From Rathayibacter agropyri (GTDB lineage: Bacteria > Actinomycetota > Actinomycetes > Actinomycetales > Microbacteriaceae), in the NCBI RefSeq assembly GCF_013249015.1, contig NZ_JABRPL010000001.1:668318-732317 (forward strand): 64,000 nt of DNA, read 5' to 3'. Under the pieces are notes generated by a model. That model saw only the letters and a list, made by a program, of their open reading frames with translations, was not told the origin of the DNA and did not search any database. The position numbers and the translations under genes are program-made. Shown piece after piece: positions 49,403 through 59,145 of this stretch (the first letter of the stretch is position 1; the number at the start of each line of letters is the position of its first letter).

Positions 49403-51526
49403 ATGACCGCGCCCGTTGCCCCAATCGCCCGCCGTGTCCCCCTCGAACGCCGCCATCACGGCGATCTGTTCGTGGACGAGTACGAGTGGCTGCGGCAGAA
49501 AGAGGACCCGAACGTCATCGCGCACCTCGAGGCGGAAAACGCCTACACCGAGGCGGCACTCGCTCCGCTGGCGCCGCTGCGCGCGACGCTCTTCGACGAG
49601 ATCCGCTCGCGGACCAAGGAGACCGACCTGTCGGTGCCCGTGCGCGAGGGTGGCTGGTGGTACTTCTCGCGCTCGTACGAGGGACGCCAGTACGCGGTGC
49701 ACTGCCGGGCGCCCATCATCGGACCGGACGACTGGACTCCGCCCTCGATTGCCGAGGGCGGCCCGCTCGACGGCGAGCAGGTCGTGCTCGATGGGAACGT
49801 GGAGGCGGACGGTCACGACTTCTTCGCGCTCGGCAGCTTCGACGTGTCGGCCGACGGGCGCTACCTGCTCTTCGGCACCGATGTCGAGGGCGACGAGCGC
49901 TACACCCTGCGCATCCGCGATCTCGCCACCGGCGAGGACCTCCCCGATGTCATTGAGGGCACGGGCAGCGGAGCGACCTTCGGCGCCGACGCGCGCTTCG
50001 TCTTTTACCCGACCGTCGATGAGTCGTGGCGTCCCGACACGATCTGGCGCCACGCGGTCGGCACCGAGTCCTCCGAGGATGAGGTCGTGTTCGCCGAGCC
50101 CGACGAGCGCTACTGGATCGGCGTGGGACTCACCCGCAGCCGGCGCTTTCTCGTCATCGAGATCGGCAGCAAGATCACCAGCGAGTGCCTGCTGCTGGAC
50201 GCGGCCGACCCGACCGGTGACTTCCGCTCTGTGTGGCCGCGGCGCGAGGGAGTGGAGTACGAGGTGGAGCACGCCGTCCTCGACGGGCGCGAGCGCTTCC
50301 TGATCGTGCACAATGACGGCGCTCTCGATTTCGAGATCGTCGAGGAGCCCGCCGATCTCGCCCTCGACGCCGATGCCCGCGCGCGGGAGCGCCGCGTGGT
50401 CGTCGCGCACCGGGAGGGTCGCCGGATCGAGGGCGTGGATGCCTTCGCCGGGCACGTGGTCGTCTCGTACCGTTCCGACGGAGCGACCCGCCTCGGGCTC
50501 CTCCGCGAGGAGGGCGGCGACGCCCGCCTCGAGGAGATCGTCTTCGAGGAGCCGCTGTACGACGCCGGTCTCGCCGGCAACCCGGAGTGGGAGCAGACGT
50601 CGCTCCGCGTCGCGTACACGTCGTTCGTCACGCCGTCGACCGTGCTCGCGCTCGATATCGCGACGGGCGAGCGAACGGTCCTCAAGCAGCAGCCGGTCCT
50701 GGGCGACTACGATCCCGCGCGCTACGTGCAGCGGCGCGAATGGGCCGTGGCCGAGGATGGCACGCGGATCCCGCTCTCGCTGGTGTGGCGCAGCGACGCG
50801 GCCGACCCCGATGCGGCGCCCGCTCCCCTCCTGCTCTACGGCTATGGCTCGTATGAGGCGAGCATCGATCCCGGTTTCTCGATTTCGCGCCTCTCGTTGC
50901 TCGACCGCGGGGTCGTCTTCGCCATCGCGCATGTGCGCGGCGGCGGCGAAATGGGGCGCTCCTGGTACGAGAACGGGAAGACGCTCACCAAGCGCACCAC
51001 CTTCACCGACTTCGTCTCGGCAGCACAGCACCTCGTCGAGGCGGGTTTCACCACTCGGGAGCGGCTGGTGGCCCAGGGTGGTTCCGCCGGCGGTCTGCTG
51101 ATGGGCGCGGTCGCGAACCTCGCCCCGGAGTCGTTCGCCGGCATCCTCGCGCAGGTCCCGTTCGTCGATGCGCTCACCTCGATCCTCGACCCGTCGCTGC
51201 CGCTGACGGTGATCGAGTGGGACGAGTGGGGCGACCCCCTGCACGACGCCGAGGTGTACGCCTACATGAAGTCGTACTCGCCGTACGAGAACGTGCGCGA
51301 GGGTGTGCAGTATCCGCGGATCCTGGCGACAACGAGCCTGAATGACACGCGCGTGCTCTATGTCGAGCCGGCCAAGTGGGTCGCCCGGCTGCGCGAGATC
51401 GGCGCTCCGGCTCTCCTTCGCACCGAGATGTCTGCGGGCCACGGCGGTGTGAGCGGGCGCTACGAGCGCTGGCGCGAGACGGCCTTCGAGTACGCGTGGA
51501 TCCTCGACGTGCTCGGGCTCGACTGA
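49403..51526 (+). CDS. oligopeptidase B-type S9 serine peptidase
   Basis: A 707-residue prolyl-oligopeptidase family enzyme. An N-terminal seven-bladed propeller (about residues 70-400) gates the alpha/beta-hydrolase domain. The catalytic triad is Ser561 in GGSAGG, Asp648 in TSLNDTRVLY and His680 in MSAGHGG. Sequence similarity to oligopeptidase B (cleavage after Arg/Lys of short peptides) is strong, e.g. HVRGGGEMGRSWYENGK. No signal peptide: cytoplasmic peptide turnover. Leaderless start. Confidence 0.9.
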   Translation: MTAPVAPIARRVPLERRHHGDLFVDEYEWLRQKEDPNVIAHLEAENAYTEAALAPLAPLRATLFDEIRSRTKETDLSVPVREGGWWYFSRSYEGRQYAVHCRAPIIGPDDWTPPSIAEGGPLDGEQVVLDGNVEADGHDFFALGSFDVSADGRYLLFGTDVEGDERYTLRIRDLATGEDLPDVIEGTGSGATFGADARFVFYPTVDESWRPDTIWRHAVGTESSEDEVVFAEPDERYWIGVGLTRSRRFLVIEIGSKITSECLLLDAADPTGDFRSVWPRREGVEYEVEHAVLDGRERFLIVHNDGALDFEIVEEPADLALDADARARERRVVVAHREGRRIEGVDAFAGHVVVSYRSDGATRLGLLREEGGDARLEEIVFEEPLYDAGLAGNPEWEQTSLRVAYTSFVTPSTVLALDIATGERTVLKQQPVLGDYDPARYVQRREWAVAEDGTRIPLSLVWRSDAADPDAAPAPLLLYGYGSYEASIDPGFSISRLSLLDRGVVFAIAHVRGGGEMGRSWYENGKTLTKRTTFTDFVSAAQHLVEAGFTTRERLVAQGGSAGGLLMGAVANLAPESFAGILAQVPFVDALTSILDPSLPLTVIEWDEWGDPLHDAEVYAYMKSYSPYENVREGVQYPRILATTSLNDTRVLYVEPAKWVARLREIGAPALLRTEMSAGHGGVSGRYERWRETAFEYAWILDVLGLD

Positions 51527-51550
51527 GTCGCACCGGTCCGCGCGCGGAAG

Positions 51551-51582
51551 GGGCGGTGGCTCCCCAGTCGGAACCACCGCCC
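51551..51582. terminator. hairpin between convergent oligopeptidase and levanase genes
   Basis: GGGCGGTGG (51551-51559) pairs with CCACCGCCC (51574-51582); after one mismatch TCC/GGA extends the stem around a CCAGTC loop. Confidence 0.7.
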
Positions 51583-51598
51583 TGTCCTCGTGCCGCAG

Positions 51599-54500
51599 CT
51601 ACTTTCCGGAGCCGGCGTAGGCGACCCGGTAGCTCTGCCGGGTGCCGTCGGCGGCCGTGGCCGTCACTCGGAAGGATCCGCCGGGCACCGTCGAGAGATG
51701 GGTGTCCACGGTGACCTTCTTCGTCTGCCCCTCGGCTAGCGAGGTCATGCGCAGTGCGCCGAACGGCGTCGCGAGGCGCAGCGTGACCGCAGTGCTGCCC
51801 TTGTTGACCGCCGTGGCCGTGAGCACGACCTTTCCGTTGCGCGTCACGCTCGAGATCGAGACGTCGACGTCCACGACGCGGGCCGGTGCGACGACCGTGA
51901 TCGCGGGCAACGACTGCCGGAGACCGCCCACCGCCGCGGTGATCGAGACGGTTCCCGTCTCAGGGCCGACCGTGGCCGCAGGCAGGGACGCGGTGCCATC
52001 GGCTCCGGTCCTCACCCGTGCCACGGTGCTGCCGTCGGCGAAGCGGGCGGGCCCGTCCAGCGTGAAATCGACATCAGCGCCTGCTACCGGTGTTCCTGCC
52101 GCGGTGGCCGCTCGCACGCCGACACCGGTGATCGTCGCTCCGGTCTCGACCGTCTGGGCCGACCCGGTCGGCGTCAGCAACACGACCGCGGCCGGATCAG
52201 TGAACATCGCGGCATTCAGGGGCGTGACCGTCAGGCTCTCCAGACGTGCTGTCCCTCCGGACGAGAGGAGCGAGATCCCCGTACTCCCGGCGTCGGGGAA
52301 GATCTGATCAGTGATGGTCGCGACTCCGCCCTGCGCGAAGGTCTCGACCGAGGCGGTGTCGACGTACAGCTCCAGGTGCAGTCGGCCGTCCTTGAGCGCG
52401 ACCGGGGCCGTCTCGACCGACGGGAAGTCGGCGTCGAAGCCGACCGCGCCTGAGCGGGTGCGGTCAAGGCTCAACGTCCCGGAGGCGACGTCGTAGGTGA
52501 TCGGGGTGCGCTGGCTGCCGTCGGCGGAATTGCGGACAGAGAGGCCGAACGAGTCGGCGTCGCCCGGGCTGAAGGTGGCATCGACCTTGTAGACGCTGCC
52601 CTCGGCGGCCGCGGGGAGAGCGGTCTCGCCCTCAGCGATATCGCTCTGGCCGAGCGTGACGACGTCCTCGGTCCGTTCGAGGCCGGCCGTCTGATCGACG
52701 ACCTTCTGCACGAGCGTCGGCGCTCCATCGATGCTCTGCAGTGTCAGCTCACGAGGCAGGGCCATCGCTCCGCGCCACTGCCCGGTCGGGATCTCCTCTC
52801 CGTACTGCCAGTTGTTCATCCACGCGATCATGATCCGCTTGTCCTCGGGCGCGTTGTCGAAGGTGACTCCGGCGTAGTAGTCGCGGCCCCAGTCGAGCCA
52901 GTCGTAGCCGACGAGGCGACTCGGTGCGGGCTGGTCGGCGAGCATGAACTGGTCGGCGAGGATGTGCCCCCAGCCGAAGCGATTGTTGTCAACAATCTGC
53001 AGGTGGGCGGTGCTGCCGACGAGATCCCGCAGGTCCCAGGAGGTCCAGTCGAGGCTTTCGCTGTCCCCTCCCGTCGCCGTGCGCACGACCTTCCCGTCGA
53101 CGACGAGGTTCACGCTGGTCTCCGCAGAGCGCACCTGCGCCGGGCTGTCCGCGAGCACGACGTGGTCGAGCGTCAGATGACCCCAGCCTCCCGTCGCACT
53201 GTCCTCAACGACGAGAGTCGCGGTCTTGCCCTGGTAGCCCGAGACGTCCCAGCTCTTCCAGTTCAGCGCGCCGTCATTCGTCCCCGCGGCCGAGGCGACC
53301 GTCTCGCCATCCACGACCAGTCGGACCTCGAGGGTCTGCCCGGATGCCGTATCGCGGTGACCGCCGCCGACGAGCATGCTGAGGTGGCTCTTATCGAGCG
53401 TGAACTCCGGTGAGGTCATCGTCCCGAGATTGTCGTCGCCCCGGGGTCCGCCGTCGAAGGTATTGATGCGCTTCTGGCCGAGGAAGAATTCGCCACCGCT
53501 GGTGGAGGGATTCGTACCGTTGACGAAGTCGCCCGTGACGCTCCAGCCTCTGTCCGCGAGGCTCTGGCCGTCGGGGAACTCGAAGCCGTCGAAGAGCAGC
53601 TCGCTCCCGGCCGGCGGATCGTTGGTGATCTGGGTGCCCTCGATATGCGGATGATGTCCGCCGCCGACGAGGAAGTTCAGGTACTCATCCGTCACCGTAA
53701 AGTCGGGCGACTGCACCGTGCCGACGGGATAGTCGCCATCGGTGAAGCTGTTCACCAGGCCTGCTCCCGAGAAACCGGTCACGGGCTGCTGCCCGTCGAT
53801 GGCTCCGCTGGCGGGCGCGGTGGCGAAGGGTCCGTTCTTCCCGTTCCCCGGTTCGTTGGCGACCGTCCAGCCGTTGTAGCTGCCGTCGTCAAAGCCTGCG
53901 AGAACGGTGCCCTCGGGGAGGGTGTCCGAGCCGACCGTCGACTCGGAGGTGAACGTGGTGCCGTCGAAGTCGCCGACGAAGTACTGACCACCTGATCCGC
54001 CGCCCACGGCACCCGGATTGAGGTTGACCACCATGACCCACTTCACGTTCGACGGATCTCCGTCGACCGCGAGCGGGAACAGATCGGGGCACTCCCAGAT
54101 GCCGCCGGTCGCATTCGCCGGGCCGAAGGTACTCAGGAGCGTCCAGTCCTTCAGATCAGACGATTTGTAGAGCAGCACCTGATGATCGGCCGCCTCCACG
54201 GTGGCGACCACCCAGTAGGACGTCTCCGGCGTTCCGCCGTCGTACCAGAACATGTGAGGATCGCGGAAGTTATTCGAGTCCCGGTCGATAACGGGGTTGC
54301 CCTCGTACTTCGTCCACGTCTGGCCTGCGTCAATGCTGTAGGCAAGAGCCTGCGCCTGCTCCCCTGTGCGGTAGGCAGCGGTATACATCGCGACGAGCGG
54401 CGGATTCTCGGCGGTGCCGAAGCCAGAGGTGTTGGCGTGATCGACGACGATCGAGCCGGAGAAGATGTCCGACTCCGCGTCGCCGGGGATCGCGAGCGGC

Positions 54501-54814
54501 TGCTCGCTCCAGTGCAGCAGATCGGTGCTGGTCGCATGGCCCCAGCTCATGTTGCCCCACCGGGTGCCGGAAGGATTGTACTGGTAATAGAGGTGGTAAA
54601 CGCCTTCGTAATAGACGAGGCCATTAGGGTCATTCATCCAGTTTTGGGTCGGCGAATAGTGAAGTGCCGGACGATAGCTCTGGGCGGCGGGATCCGTAGG
54701 AGCCGCTGAGGCGGCCGGGACGCTGAGCGTTCCGCCGACAAGGCACAGAGCGGCGGTGACGGCGAGGAGACTGCCGCGACGCCGCGCCGGCCGACAATTG
54801 ACAGGAAAAAGCAT
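51599..54814 (-). CDS. secreted GH32 levanase/fructanase with nested carbohydrate-binding inserts
   Basis: A 1071-residue exported glycosidase acting on beta-fructans. Signal peptide residues 1-37 (ASA cleavage). The GH32 propeller has the nucleophile Asp62 in WMNDPNG, FRDP at 183-186 and the acid/base Glu241 in ECPDLF. From about 303 to 630 the propeller is interrupted by a CBM66-like module, itself split by a second copy (404-558). GH32 resumes at DWGRDYYAG, then the C-terminal beta-sandwich (to about 870), an Ig-like domain and a final beta domain. No cell-wall anchor. ATG 54814 has AAGGG 10 bases upstream. A LacI-type operator lies 29 bases before it. Confidence 0.93.
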   Translation of the reverse strand: MLFPVNCRPARRRGSLLAVTAALCLVGGTLSVPAASAAPTDPAAQSYRPALHYSPTQNWMNDPNGLVYYEGVYHLYYQYNPSGTRWGNMSWGHATSTDLLHWSEQPLAIPGDAESDIFSGSIVVDHANTSGFGTAENPPLVAMYTAAYRTGEQAQALAYSIDAGQTWTKYEGNPVIDRDSNNFRDPHMFWYDGGTPETSYWVVATVEAADHQVLLYKSSDLKDWTLLSTFGPANATGGIWECPDLFPLAVDGDPSNVKWVMVVNLNPGAVGGGSGGQYFVGDFDGTTFTSESTVGSDTLPEGTVLAGFDDGSYNGWTVANEPGNGKNGPFATAPASGAIDGQQPVTGFSGAGLVNSFTDGDYPVGTVQSPDFTVTDEYLNFLVGGGHHPHIEGTQITNDPPAGSELLFDGFEFPDGQSLADRGWSVTGDFVNGTNPSTSGGEFFLGQKRINTFDGGPRGDDNLGTMTSPEFTLDKSHLSMLVGGGHRDTASGQTLEVRLVVDGETVASAAGTNDGALNWKSWDVSGYQGKTATLVVEDSATGGWGHLTLDHVVLADSPAQVRSAETSVNLVVDGKVVRTATGGDSESLDWTSWDLRDLVGSTAHLQIVDNNRFGWGHILADQFMLADQPAPSRLVGYDWLDWGRDYYAGVTFDNAPEDKRIMIAWMNNWQYGEEIPTGQWRGAMALPRELTLQSIDGAPTLVQKVVDQTAGLERTEDVVTLGQSDIAEGETALPAAAEGSVYKVDATFSPGDADSFGLSVRNSADGSQRTPITYDVASGTLSLDRTRSGAVGFDADFPSVETAPVALKDGRLHLELYVDTASVETFAQGGVATITDQIFPDAGSTGISLLSSGGTARLESLTVTPLNAAMFTDPAAVVLLTPTGSAQTVETGATITGVGVRAATAAGTPVAGADVDFTLDGPARFADGSTVARVRTGADGTASLPAATVGPETGTVSITAAVGGLRQSLPAITVVAPARVVDVDVSISSVTRNGKVVLTATAVNKGSTAVTLRLATPFGALRMTSLAEGQTKKVTVDTHLSTVPGGSFRVTATAADGTRQSYRVAYAGSGK

Positions 54815-54842
54815 AAAAAGACGCCCTTCATTGCACGTGTCA

Positions 54843-54866
54843 CACGGTGACAACGTTGTCACCGTG
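54843..54866. promoter_or_regulatory. LacI-family operator at the levanase promoter
   Basis: A perfect 24-base palindrome whose core is TGACAACGTTGTCA (54848-54861). On the minus strand it follows a -35/-10 pair (TTGAAG 54897-54902, TAGGTT 54873-54878, 18-base spacing), so bound repressor would block the transcription start of the levanase gene. The same core occurs near the lacI-type gene and the importer operon. Confidence 0.75.
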
Positions 54867-54976
54867 ATGGGCAACCTAGAGATTGTCCTTCGGACACTTC
54901 AAGGCGCTGACGGAATTCGACGGGAGCTTGGCGCACATCACCTGAGCCGTAGATCAGGAGCGCTTCGAAGCCTCGC

Positions 54977-56029
54977 TCACTCGCTGACAGGCACCTCCGC
55001 GGACCCCCGCGCAATGAGGGCCGTCGGAATGACAAAGGTTCGAGCGGGCTGGTCCTCACCGTCGAGCCGGGCGAAGACCCGCTCGGCCGCCGTGCGCCCG
55101 ATCAGCGACGGATTCTGGGCAATGACGGAAATCGCAGGGCGCAGCAACTCCGCCAGCGGGATGTCGTCGAAGCCGATCAGCGCGACGCGCCCGTGCTGCT
55201 GCCGGCGGCGCAGAGCCGCAAGCACGCCAATGGTGATGAGGTTCTGGCCACCGATGATCGCGGTCGGCGGCGTGCCGAGCTCGAGGAGCCCGCTCGCCAC
55301 CTCCTCGGCGACCTGCTCATCGTGAGCGCCACCGCGCACGTAACCGGGTAGGACCGGCAGACCGAGCCGCCCCATCTCCTCCACGAAGCCACGCTCCCGC
55401 TCGCGGGCTGTGAAGATCTCAGGCCGGTCACCGATAAAGGCAATGCGCCGGTGCCCGAAAGAAGCGAGGTGACCTACGGCGCGCGCGATCCCCGCGGCAT
55501 TATCCGTGATCACCGCGTCGGCCATAATCCCGACAGGGACACGGTCGATGAACACCGCAGGCGTGCCGCGGTCGACCTCAAGACCGAGATACGCCTGGCT
55601 CGGGGCCACCGTGGTGAGGATCAGACCATCAACACGGCGAGAGACGAACGCGTTCACCGAAGACCGCTCCCGCGCCGGGTCGTCATCAAGGCTCGAAGCG
55701 AAGACCGCGACGCCACGCTCATTCGCGACGTCCTCGACAGCCCGGTGCAGCGCGCCGGAGAAGGGATTCGCGACGCTGCCCACGAGGAGGCCAAGGGTGC
55801 TCGTGCGGCCGTTGGAGCGGCGCAAATTGCCCGCGTGCAGGTCGGGCTGGTACCGCAACTGGTGCGCAGCGGCCTGCACTCGTTCGATCGTCGCGGCTGA
55901 GACATGTGGCTCGCCGTTGATGACGCGCGAGACCGTCTTTATCCCGACTCCGGCGAGCGCTGCCACGTGCTTCATCGTCGGCCGACGTCCGGGGGCCGAC
56001 TCTCCTCGAGGTCCTGACAACGGTGTCAC
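54977..56029 (-). CDS. LacI family transcriptional regulator
   Basis: A 350-residue repressor. The DNA-binding domain is PTMKHVAALAGVGIKTVSRVINGEPHVS with the hinge helix after ALR-type residues, followed by a periplasmic-binding-protein-like sensor (LGLLVGSVANPFSGAL to the end). It lies between the levanase gene and the sugar importer, divergent from the latter. The GTG at 56029 has an AAAGAGAG stretch ahead and itself overlaps a TGACA-N4-TGTCA site, suggesting autoregulation; ATG 55975 is a shorter alternative. Fructose or a fructan oligomer is the likely inducer, by context only. Confidence 0.9.
   Translation of the reverse strand: MTPLSGPRGESAPGRRPTMKHVAALAGVGIKTVSRVINGEPHVSAATIERVQAAAHQLRYQPDLHAGNLRRSNGRTSTLGLLVGSVANPFSGALHRAVEDVANERGVAVFASSLDDDPARERSSVNAFVSRRVDGLILTTVAPSQAYLGLEVDRGTPAVFIDRVPVGIMADAVITDNAAGIARAVGHLASFGHRRIAFIGDRPEIFTARERERGFVEEMGRLGLPVLPGYVRGGAHDEQVAEEVASGLLELGTPPTAIIGGQNLITIGVLAALRRRQQHGRVALIGFDDIPLAELLRPAISVIAQNPSLIGRTAAERVFARLDGEDQPARTFVIPTALIARGSAEVPVSE
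56015..56028. promoter_or_regulatory. LacI-family operator at its own gene
   Basis: TGACAACGGTGTCA: arms TGACA/TGTCA identical to the levanase operator, with the centre not fully symmetrical. It covers the proposed lacI start codon. Confidence 0.6.
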
Positions 56030-56056
56030 GTTATGGCTCTCTTTCTTGGCGATCGC

Positions 56057-56086
56057 TTGACCTTAGCGCTCTCAAAGGACTAGACC
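56057..56086 (+). promoter_or_regulatory. promoter of the sugar importer operon
   Basis: TTGACC (56057-56062) and TAGACC (56081-56086) with an 18-base spacer. The operator at 56093 begins 6 bases after the -10, at the expected transcription start. Confidence 0.55.
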
Positions 56087-56092
56087 TGGCGA

Positions 56093-56106
56093 TGACATCG
56101 TTGTCG
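56093..56106. promoter_or_regulatory. LacI-family operator at the importer operon
   Basis: TGACATCGTTGTCG matches the levanase operator core at 12 of 14 positions and is placed over the transcription start of the importer operon. Confidence 0.6.
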
Positions 56107-56140
56107 GGAGGTCTCTCCCGCCCTAGGAACAGGATTTTCA

Positions 56141-57235
56141 ATGACGAATCGATCCCCCCGCCTTACCCGTGTTCTCGGGCTCGGCTCGGTCGCGGTCCTC
56201 GCCGCACTGGGCATGACCGCGTGCTCCGCATCCGGCACCTCCGGCTCACCCGCCGGAAGCAGCGATGGCGTTGGCGTCACGCTCATCGTGAAGACGACCT
56301 CGAATCCGTTCTTCGTCGCTATGGAAGACGGCGCCAAGGAGGCCGCGACATCGGCCGGGGTCACCCTCACTCTCGCCGCGGGCAAAGAAGACGGTGACGA
56401 AGACACTCAGATCCAGGCCATCGAGAACGCGATCTCGAAGGGTGATAAGGGCATCCTGATCACGCCGAACGGCCCGTCAGTCGTCGATGCCATTCAGAAG
56501 GCCCGGGATGCCGGCCTCTATGTGATCGCCCTCGACACCGCACCCGATCCCGCCGACGCCGTCGACATCACCTTCGCCACCGACAACTTCACCGCGGGAG
56601 AATCCATCGGTCAGTGGACCGCCGCGCAGCTCGGCGGCAAGAAGGCGACCATTGCGATGCTCGACCTTTTCGACGACAAGGTGGTCTCGGTCGACTACAA
56701 CCGCGACCAGGGCTTCTTGACCGGCATGGGCATCGACGTCGCGAACAAAGAGGCCAACGGCGATGAGGCGAAGACCGGCACCTACAGCGGAGGCGACTAC
56801 GAGATCGTCGGCAATGAGGCGACCCAGGGTGCCGAAGACGGTGGCCGAACCGCGATGGAGACGCTGCTGTCCAAGAACTCCGCCATCAACGTCGTCTACA
56901 CGATCAACGAGCCCGCCGCGTACGGCGCGTACCAGGCCCTCCAGGCCGCGGGTAAGGAAAAGGATGTGCTCCTTGTCTCGATCGACGGCGGCTGCGCCGG
57001 CGTGAAGAACGTGAAGGAGGGGATCATCGGCGCCACGGCGCAGCAGTACCCCGTGAAGATGGCGCAGCTGGGCGTCGAGGCTATCGCACAGCTCGCCAAT
57101 GACGGCACCAAGCCGAGCACCAGTGCGGGCCTGGACTTCTTTGACACCGGATCGGCGCTCGTCACCGACACCCCGGTCGCGAGCCTGGACAGCATCACCT
57201 CCGATGACGCCAGCGGGATCTGCTGGGGCAAGTAG
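56141..57235 (+). CDS. sugar ABC transporter substrate-binding lipoprotein (FrcB-like)
   Basis: A 364-residue binding protein of the ribose/fructose class. The signal peptide ends in the lipobox MTAC, giving a membrane-tethered receptor. The fold begins at VGVTLIVKTTSNPFFVAMEDGAKEAA and contains ILITPNGPSVVDAI and DVLLVSIDGGCAGV. The sequence and the following permease and ATPase match fructose importers (FrcBCA) best. AGGAACAGGA site before the ATG. Controlled by the LacI protein through the operator 35 bases upstream. Confidence 0.9.
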   Translation: MTNRSPRLTRVLGLGSVAVLAALGMTACSASGTSGSPAGSSDGVGVTLIVKTTSNPFFVAMEDGAKEAATSAGVTLTLAAGKEDGDEDTQIQAIENAISKGDKGILITPNGPSVVDAIQKARDAGLYVIALDTAPDPADAVDITFATDNFTAGESIGQWTAAQLGGKKATIAMLDLFDDKVVSVDYNRDQGFLTGMGIDVANKEANGDEAKTGTYSGGDYEIVGNEATQGAEDGGRTAMETLLSKNSAINVVYTINEPAAYGAYQALQAAGKEKDVLLVSIDGGCAGVKNVKEGIIGATAQQYPVKMAQLGVEAIAQLANDGTKPSTSAGLDFFDTGSALVTDTPVASLDSITSDDASGICWGK

Positions 57236-57304
57236 CCCACTCGGGCGCGGCGTCTCGCAGCCCCGCCCGCTCCTCACCGTCCCAGCGACCCCAGAAAGGC
57301 CATC

Positions 57305-58351
57305 GTGGCTCAGAAAACAACCGACCCCAATCCACCGACCTCCGCACTCGATCTCGCTAGCGAGTTCCTCGACCGCCGCACGCCGCTCGACCGAGTCCGT
57401 GGCGTCCTGCACCGTTACCCCGCTGTCAGCCCGGCAGTCGTCCTCGTCCTGGCGATCATCGTCTTCGGCCTGCTCAACGACCGCTTCCTCGCCCCGGCGA
57501 ATCTCTCGCTCATCACCCAGCAGGTCGCGGTCGTGGGCACCCTCGCCGTGGCGCAGACGCTGATCATCCTGACCGCCGGCATCGACCTCTCCGTCGGCGC
57601 CGTCATGGTCCTGACCTCGATGGTCATCGCGCAGACCGCGACGCAGAACGGCCTCCCGGCTCTCGTTGCCCTGCTCCTTGGTCTGATCGTCGGCCTCGCC
57701 GCCGGCGCCTTCAACGGACTGCTGGTCACGCGGCTGCGGCTCCCCCCGTTCATCGTCACGCTCGGCACCCTGAACATCTTCGTGGCGCTGACACTGCTCT
57801 ACTCCAGCGGATCGACGGTCCGCGGCACGGATATGCCCGCCCTGCTTCCCTCCACGGGCGGCACGTTCGACATCCTCGGCGTCCGCATCAGCTACGGCGT
57901 CCTGCTGATGCTCGTGCTGTACGTCATCGTTGCGTTCATCCTCGGCAAGACCGCGTGGGGTCGCCACGTCTATGCGGTCGGCGACGACAAGGAGGCGGCC
58001 CGCCTCGCCGGTATCAGTGTCAACCGAGTCCTGATGAGCGTCTACCTCGCCGCCGGCGCGATCCTCGCCATCGGGGCCTGGATCCAGATCGGCCGGACGA
58101 ACGCAGCGAGCCCGAACGCCGGAACCGACCTGAACCTCGACTCGATCACCGCCGTCGTGATCGGCGGCACCAGCCTCTTCGGCGGCCGGGGCACCGTCTG
58201 GGGAACCCTCCTCGGCGCTCTCATCGTCGGTGTCTTCCGCAACGGGCTCTCGCTCGCCGGGCTCGACGTCCTCTACCAGACCCTCGCGGTGGGCGTCCTC
58301 ATCATCGTCGCCGTCTCCATCGACCAGTGGATCCGAAAGGTTCGCAAGTGA
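57305..58351 (+). CDS. sugar ABC transporter permease (FrcC-like)
   Basis: A 348-residue permease with about nine helices of the ribose/fructose (CUT2) class. Signatures: TLIILTAGIDLSVGAVMVL, GLLVTRLRLPPFIVTLGT and the coupling region RHVYAVGDDKEAARLAGISV. Only one permease gene is present; CUT2 permeases function as homodimers. GTG start with AAAGG upstream; the stop overlaps the ATPase start as GTGA. Confidence 0.92.
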   Translation: MAQKTTDPNPPTSALDLASEFLDRRTPLDRVRGVLHRYPAVSPAVVLVLAIIVFGLLNDRFLAPANLSLITQQVAVVGTLAVAQTLIILTAGIDLSVGAVMVLTSMVIAQTATQNGLPALVALLLGLIVGLAAGAFNGLLVTRLRLPPFIVTLGTLNIFVALTLLYSSGSTVRGTDMPALLPSTGGTFDILGVRISYGVLLMLVLYVIVAFILGKTAWGRHVYAVGDDKEAARLAGISVNRVLMSVYLAAGAILAIGAWIQIGRTNAASPNAGTDLNLDSITAVVIGGTSLFGGRGTVWGTLLGALIVGVFRNGLSLAGLDVLYQTLAVGVLIIVAVSIDQWIRKVRK

Positions 58352-59145
58352 CCCTCATCGACTCAGCGGGATCCGCTCCCGCCGCCGTGCGCACACCCGT
58401 TCTCCAGGCCAAGCGCCTCGTCAAGACCTTCGGCCGCGTCGTGGGACTGGACGGGGTGAGCCTCGAGCTCTTCCCCGGCGAGGTCCTGGCCATCATCGGC
58501 GACAACGGCGCGGGCAAGTCCACGCTGATCAAGTGCCTCACCGGCGCCGAGATCCCCGACGAGGGCGAACTCTTCCTCGACGGGCAACCCGTGTCGTTCA
58601 AGCGCCCGCAGGATGCGCGCGGAGCCGGGATCGAGACCGTCTACCAAAACCTGGCGGTGTCGCCCGCGCTGGACGTGGCCTCGAACCTCTACCTCGGGCG
58701 GGAGAGGCGCAAGAAGGGCATCCTCGGCAGCGTGTTCCGGATGCTGGACACGGCAGGCATGCGCAAGGAGGCGCGCGCCGAACTGACCGAGCTGGGCATC
58801 TCGACGCTCCAGGACGTGACAGTCCCGGTCGAGAACCTCTCCGGCGGCCAGCGCCAGGCGGTCGCGGTCGCTCGGGCCGCCGCCTTCGGCTCGAAAGTCG
58901 TCGTGCTCGACGAGCCGACTGCGGCTCTCGGCGTACGCGAGTCGAACCAGGTGCTCCAGCTGGTGCGCAACCTCCGCGACCGCGGCATCCCGGTCATCCT
59001 GATCAGCCACAACATGCCGCAGGTCTTCGATGTGGCCGACCGGATTCACATTCAGCGCCTCGGGAAAAAGGCGGCGACCATCACGCCGCAGTCGCACTCG
59101 ATGACGGACGCCGTCGCGATCATGACGGGAGCGGCAACCGCGTGA
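58348..59145 (+). CDS. sugar ABC transporter ATP-binding protein (FrcA-like)
   Basis: A 265-residue ATPase with one nucleotide-binding domain: Walker A GDNGAGKS (residues 51-58), signature LSGGQRQAVAV near 165, Walker B VVVLDEPTAAL. Ribose-type importers usually carry two fused domains; a single-domain ATPase is a mark of the fructose (Frc) branch and supports that assignment. GTG start coupled to the permease stop; its own stop overlaps the next gene. Confidence 0.92.
   Translation: MTLIDSAGSAPAAVRTPVLQAKRLVKTFGRVVGLDGVSLELFPGEVLAIIGDNGAGKSTLIKCLTGAEIPDEGELFLDGQPVSFKRPQDARGAGIETVYQNLAVSPALDVASNLYLGRERRKKGILGSVFRMLDTAGMRKEARAELTELGISTLQDVTVPVENLSGGQRQAVAVARAAAFGSKVVVLDEPTAALGVRESNQVLQLVRNLRDRGIPVILISHNMPQVFDVADRIHIQRLGKKAATITPQSHSMTDAVAIMTGAATA

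Noticed and set aside
51599-54814. Levanase as a cell-wall-anchored protein
   Set aside because: The C-terminus ends in [11 protein letters not shown] without an LPxTG motif or hydrophobic tail, so secretion is the simpler reading.
54634-54843. Separate small ORF starting at the ATG at 54843 or 54831 upstream of the levanase
   Set aside because: It runs out of frame through the signal-peptide region and the operator, and has no coding character beyond the overlap.
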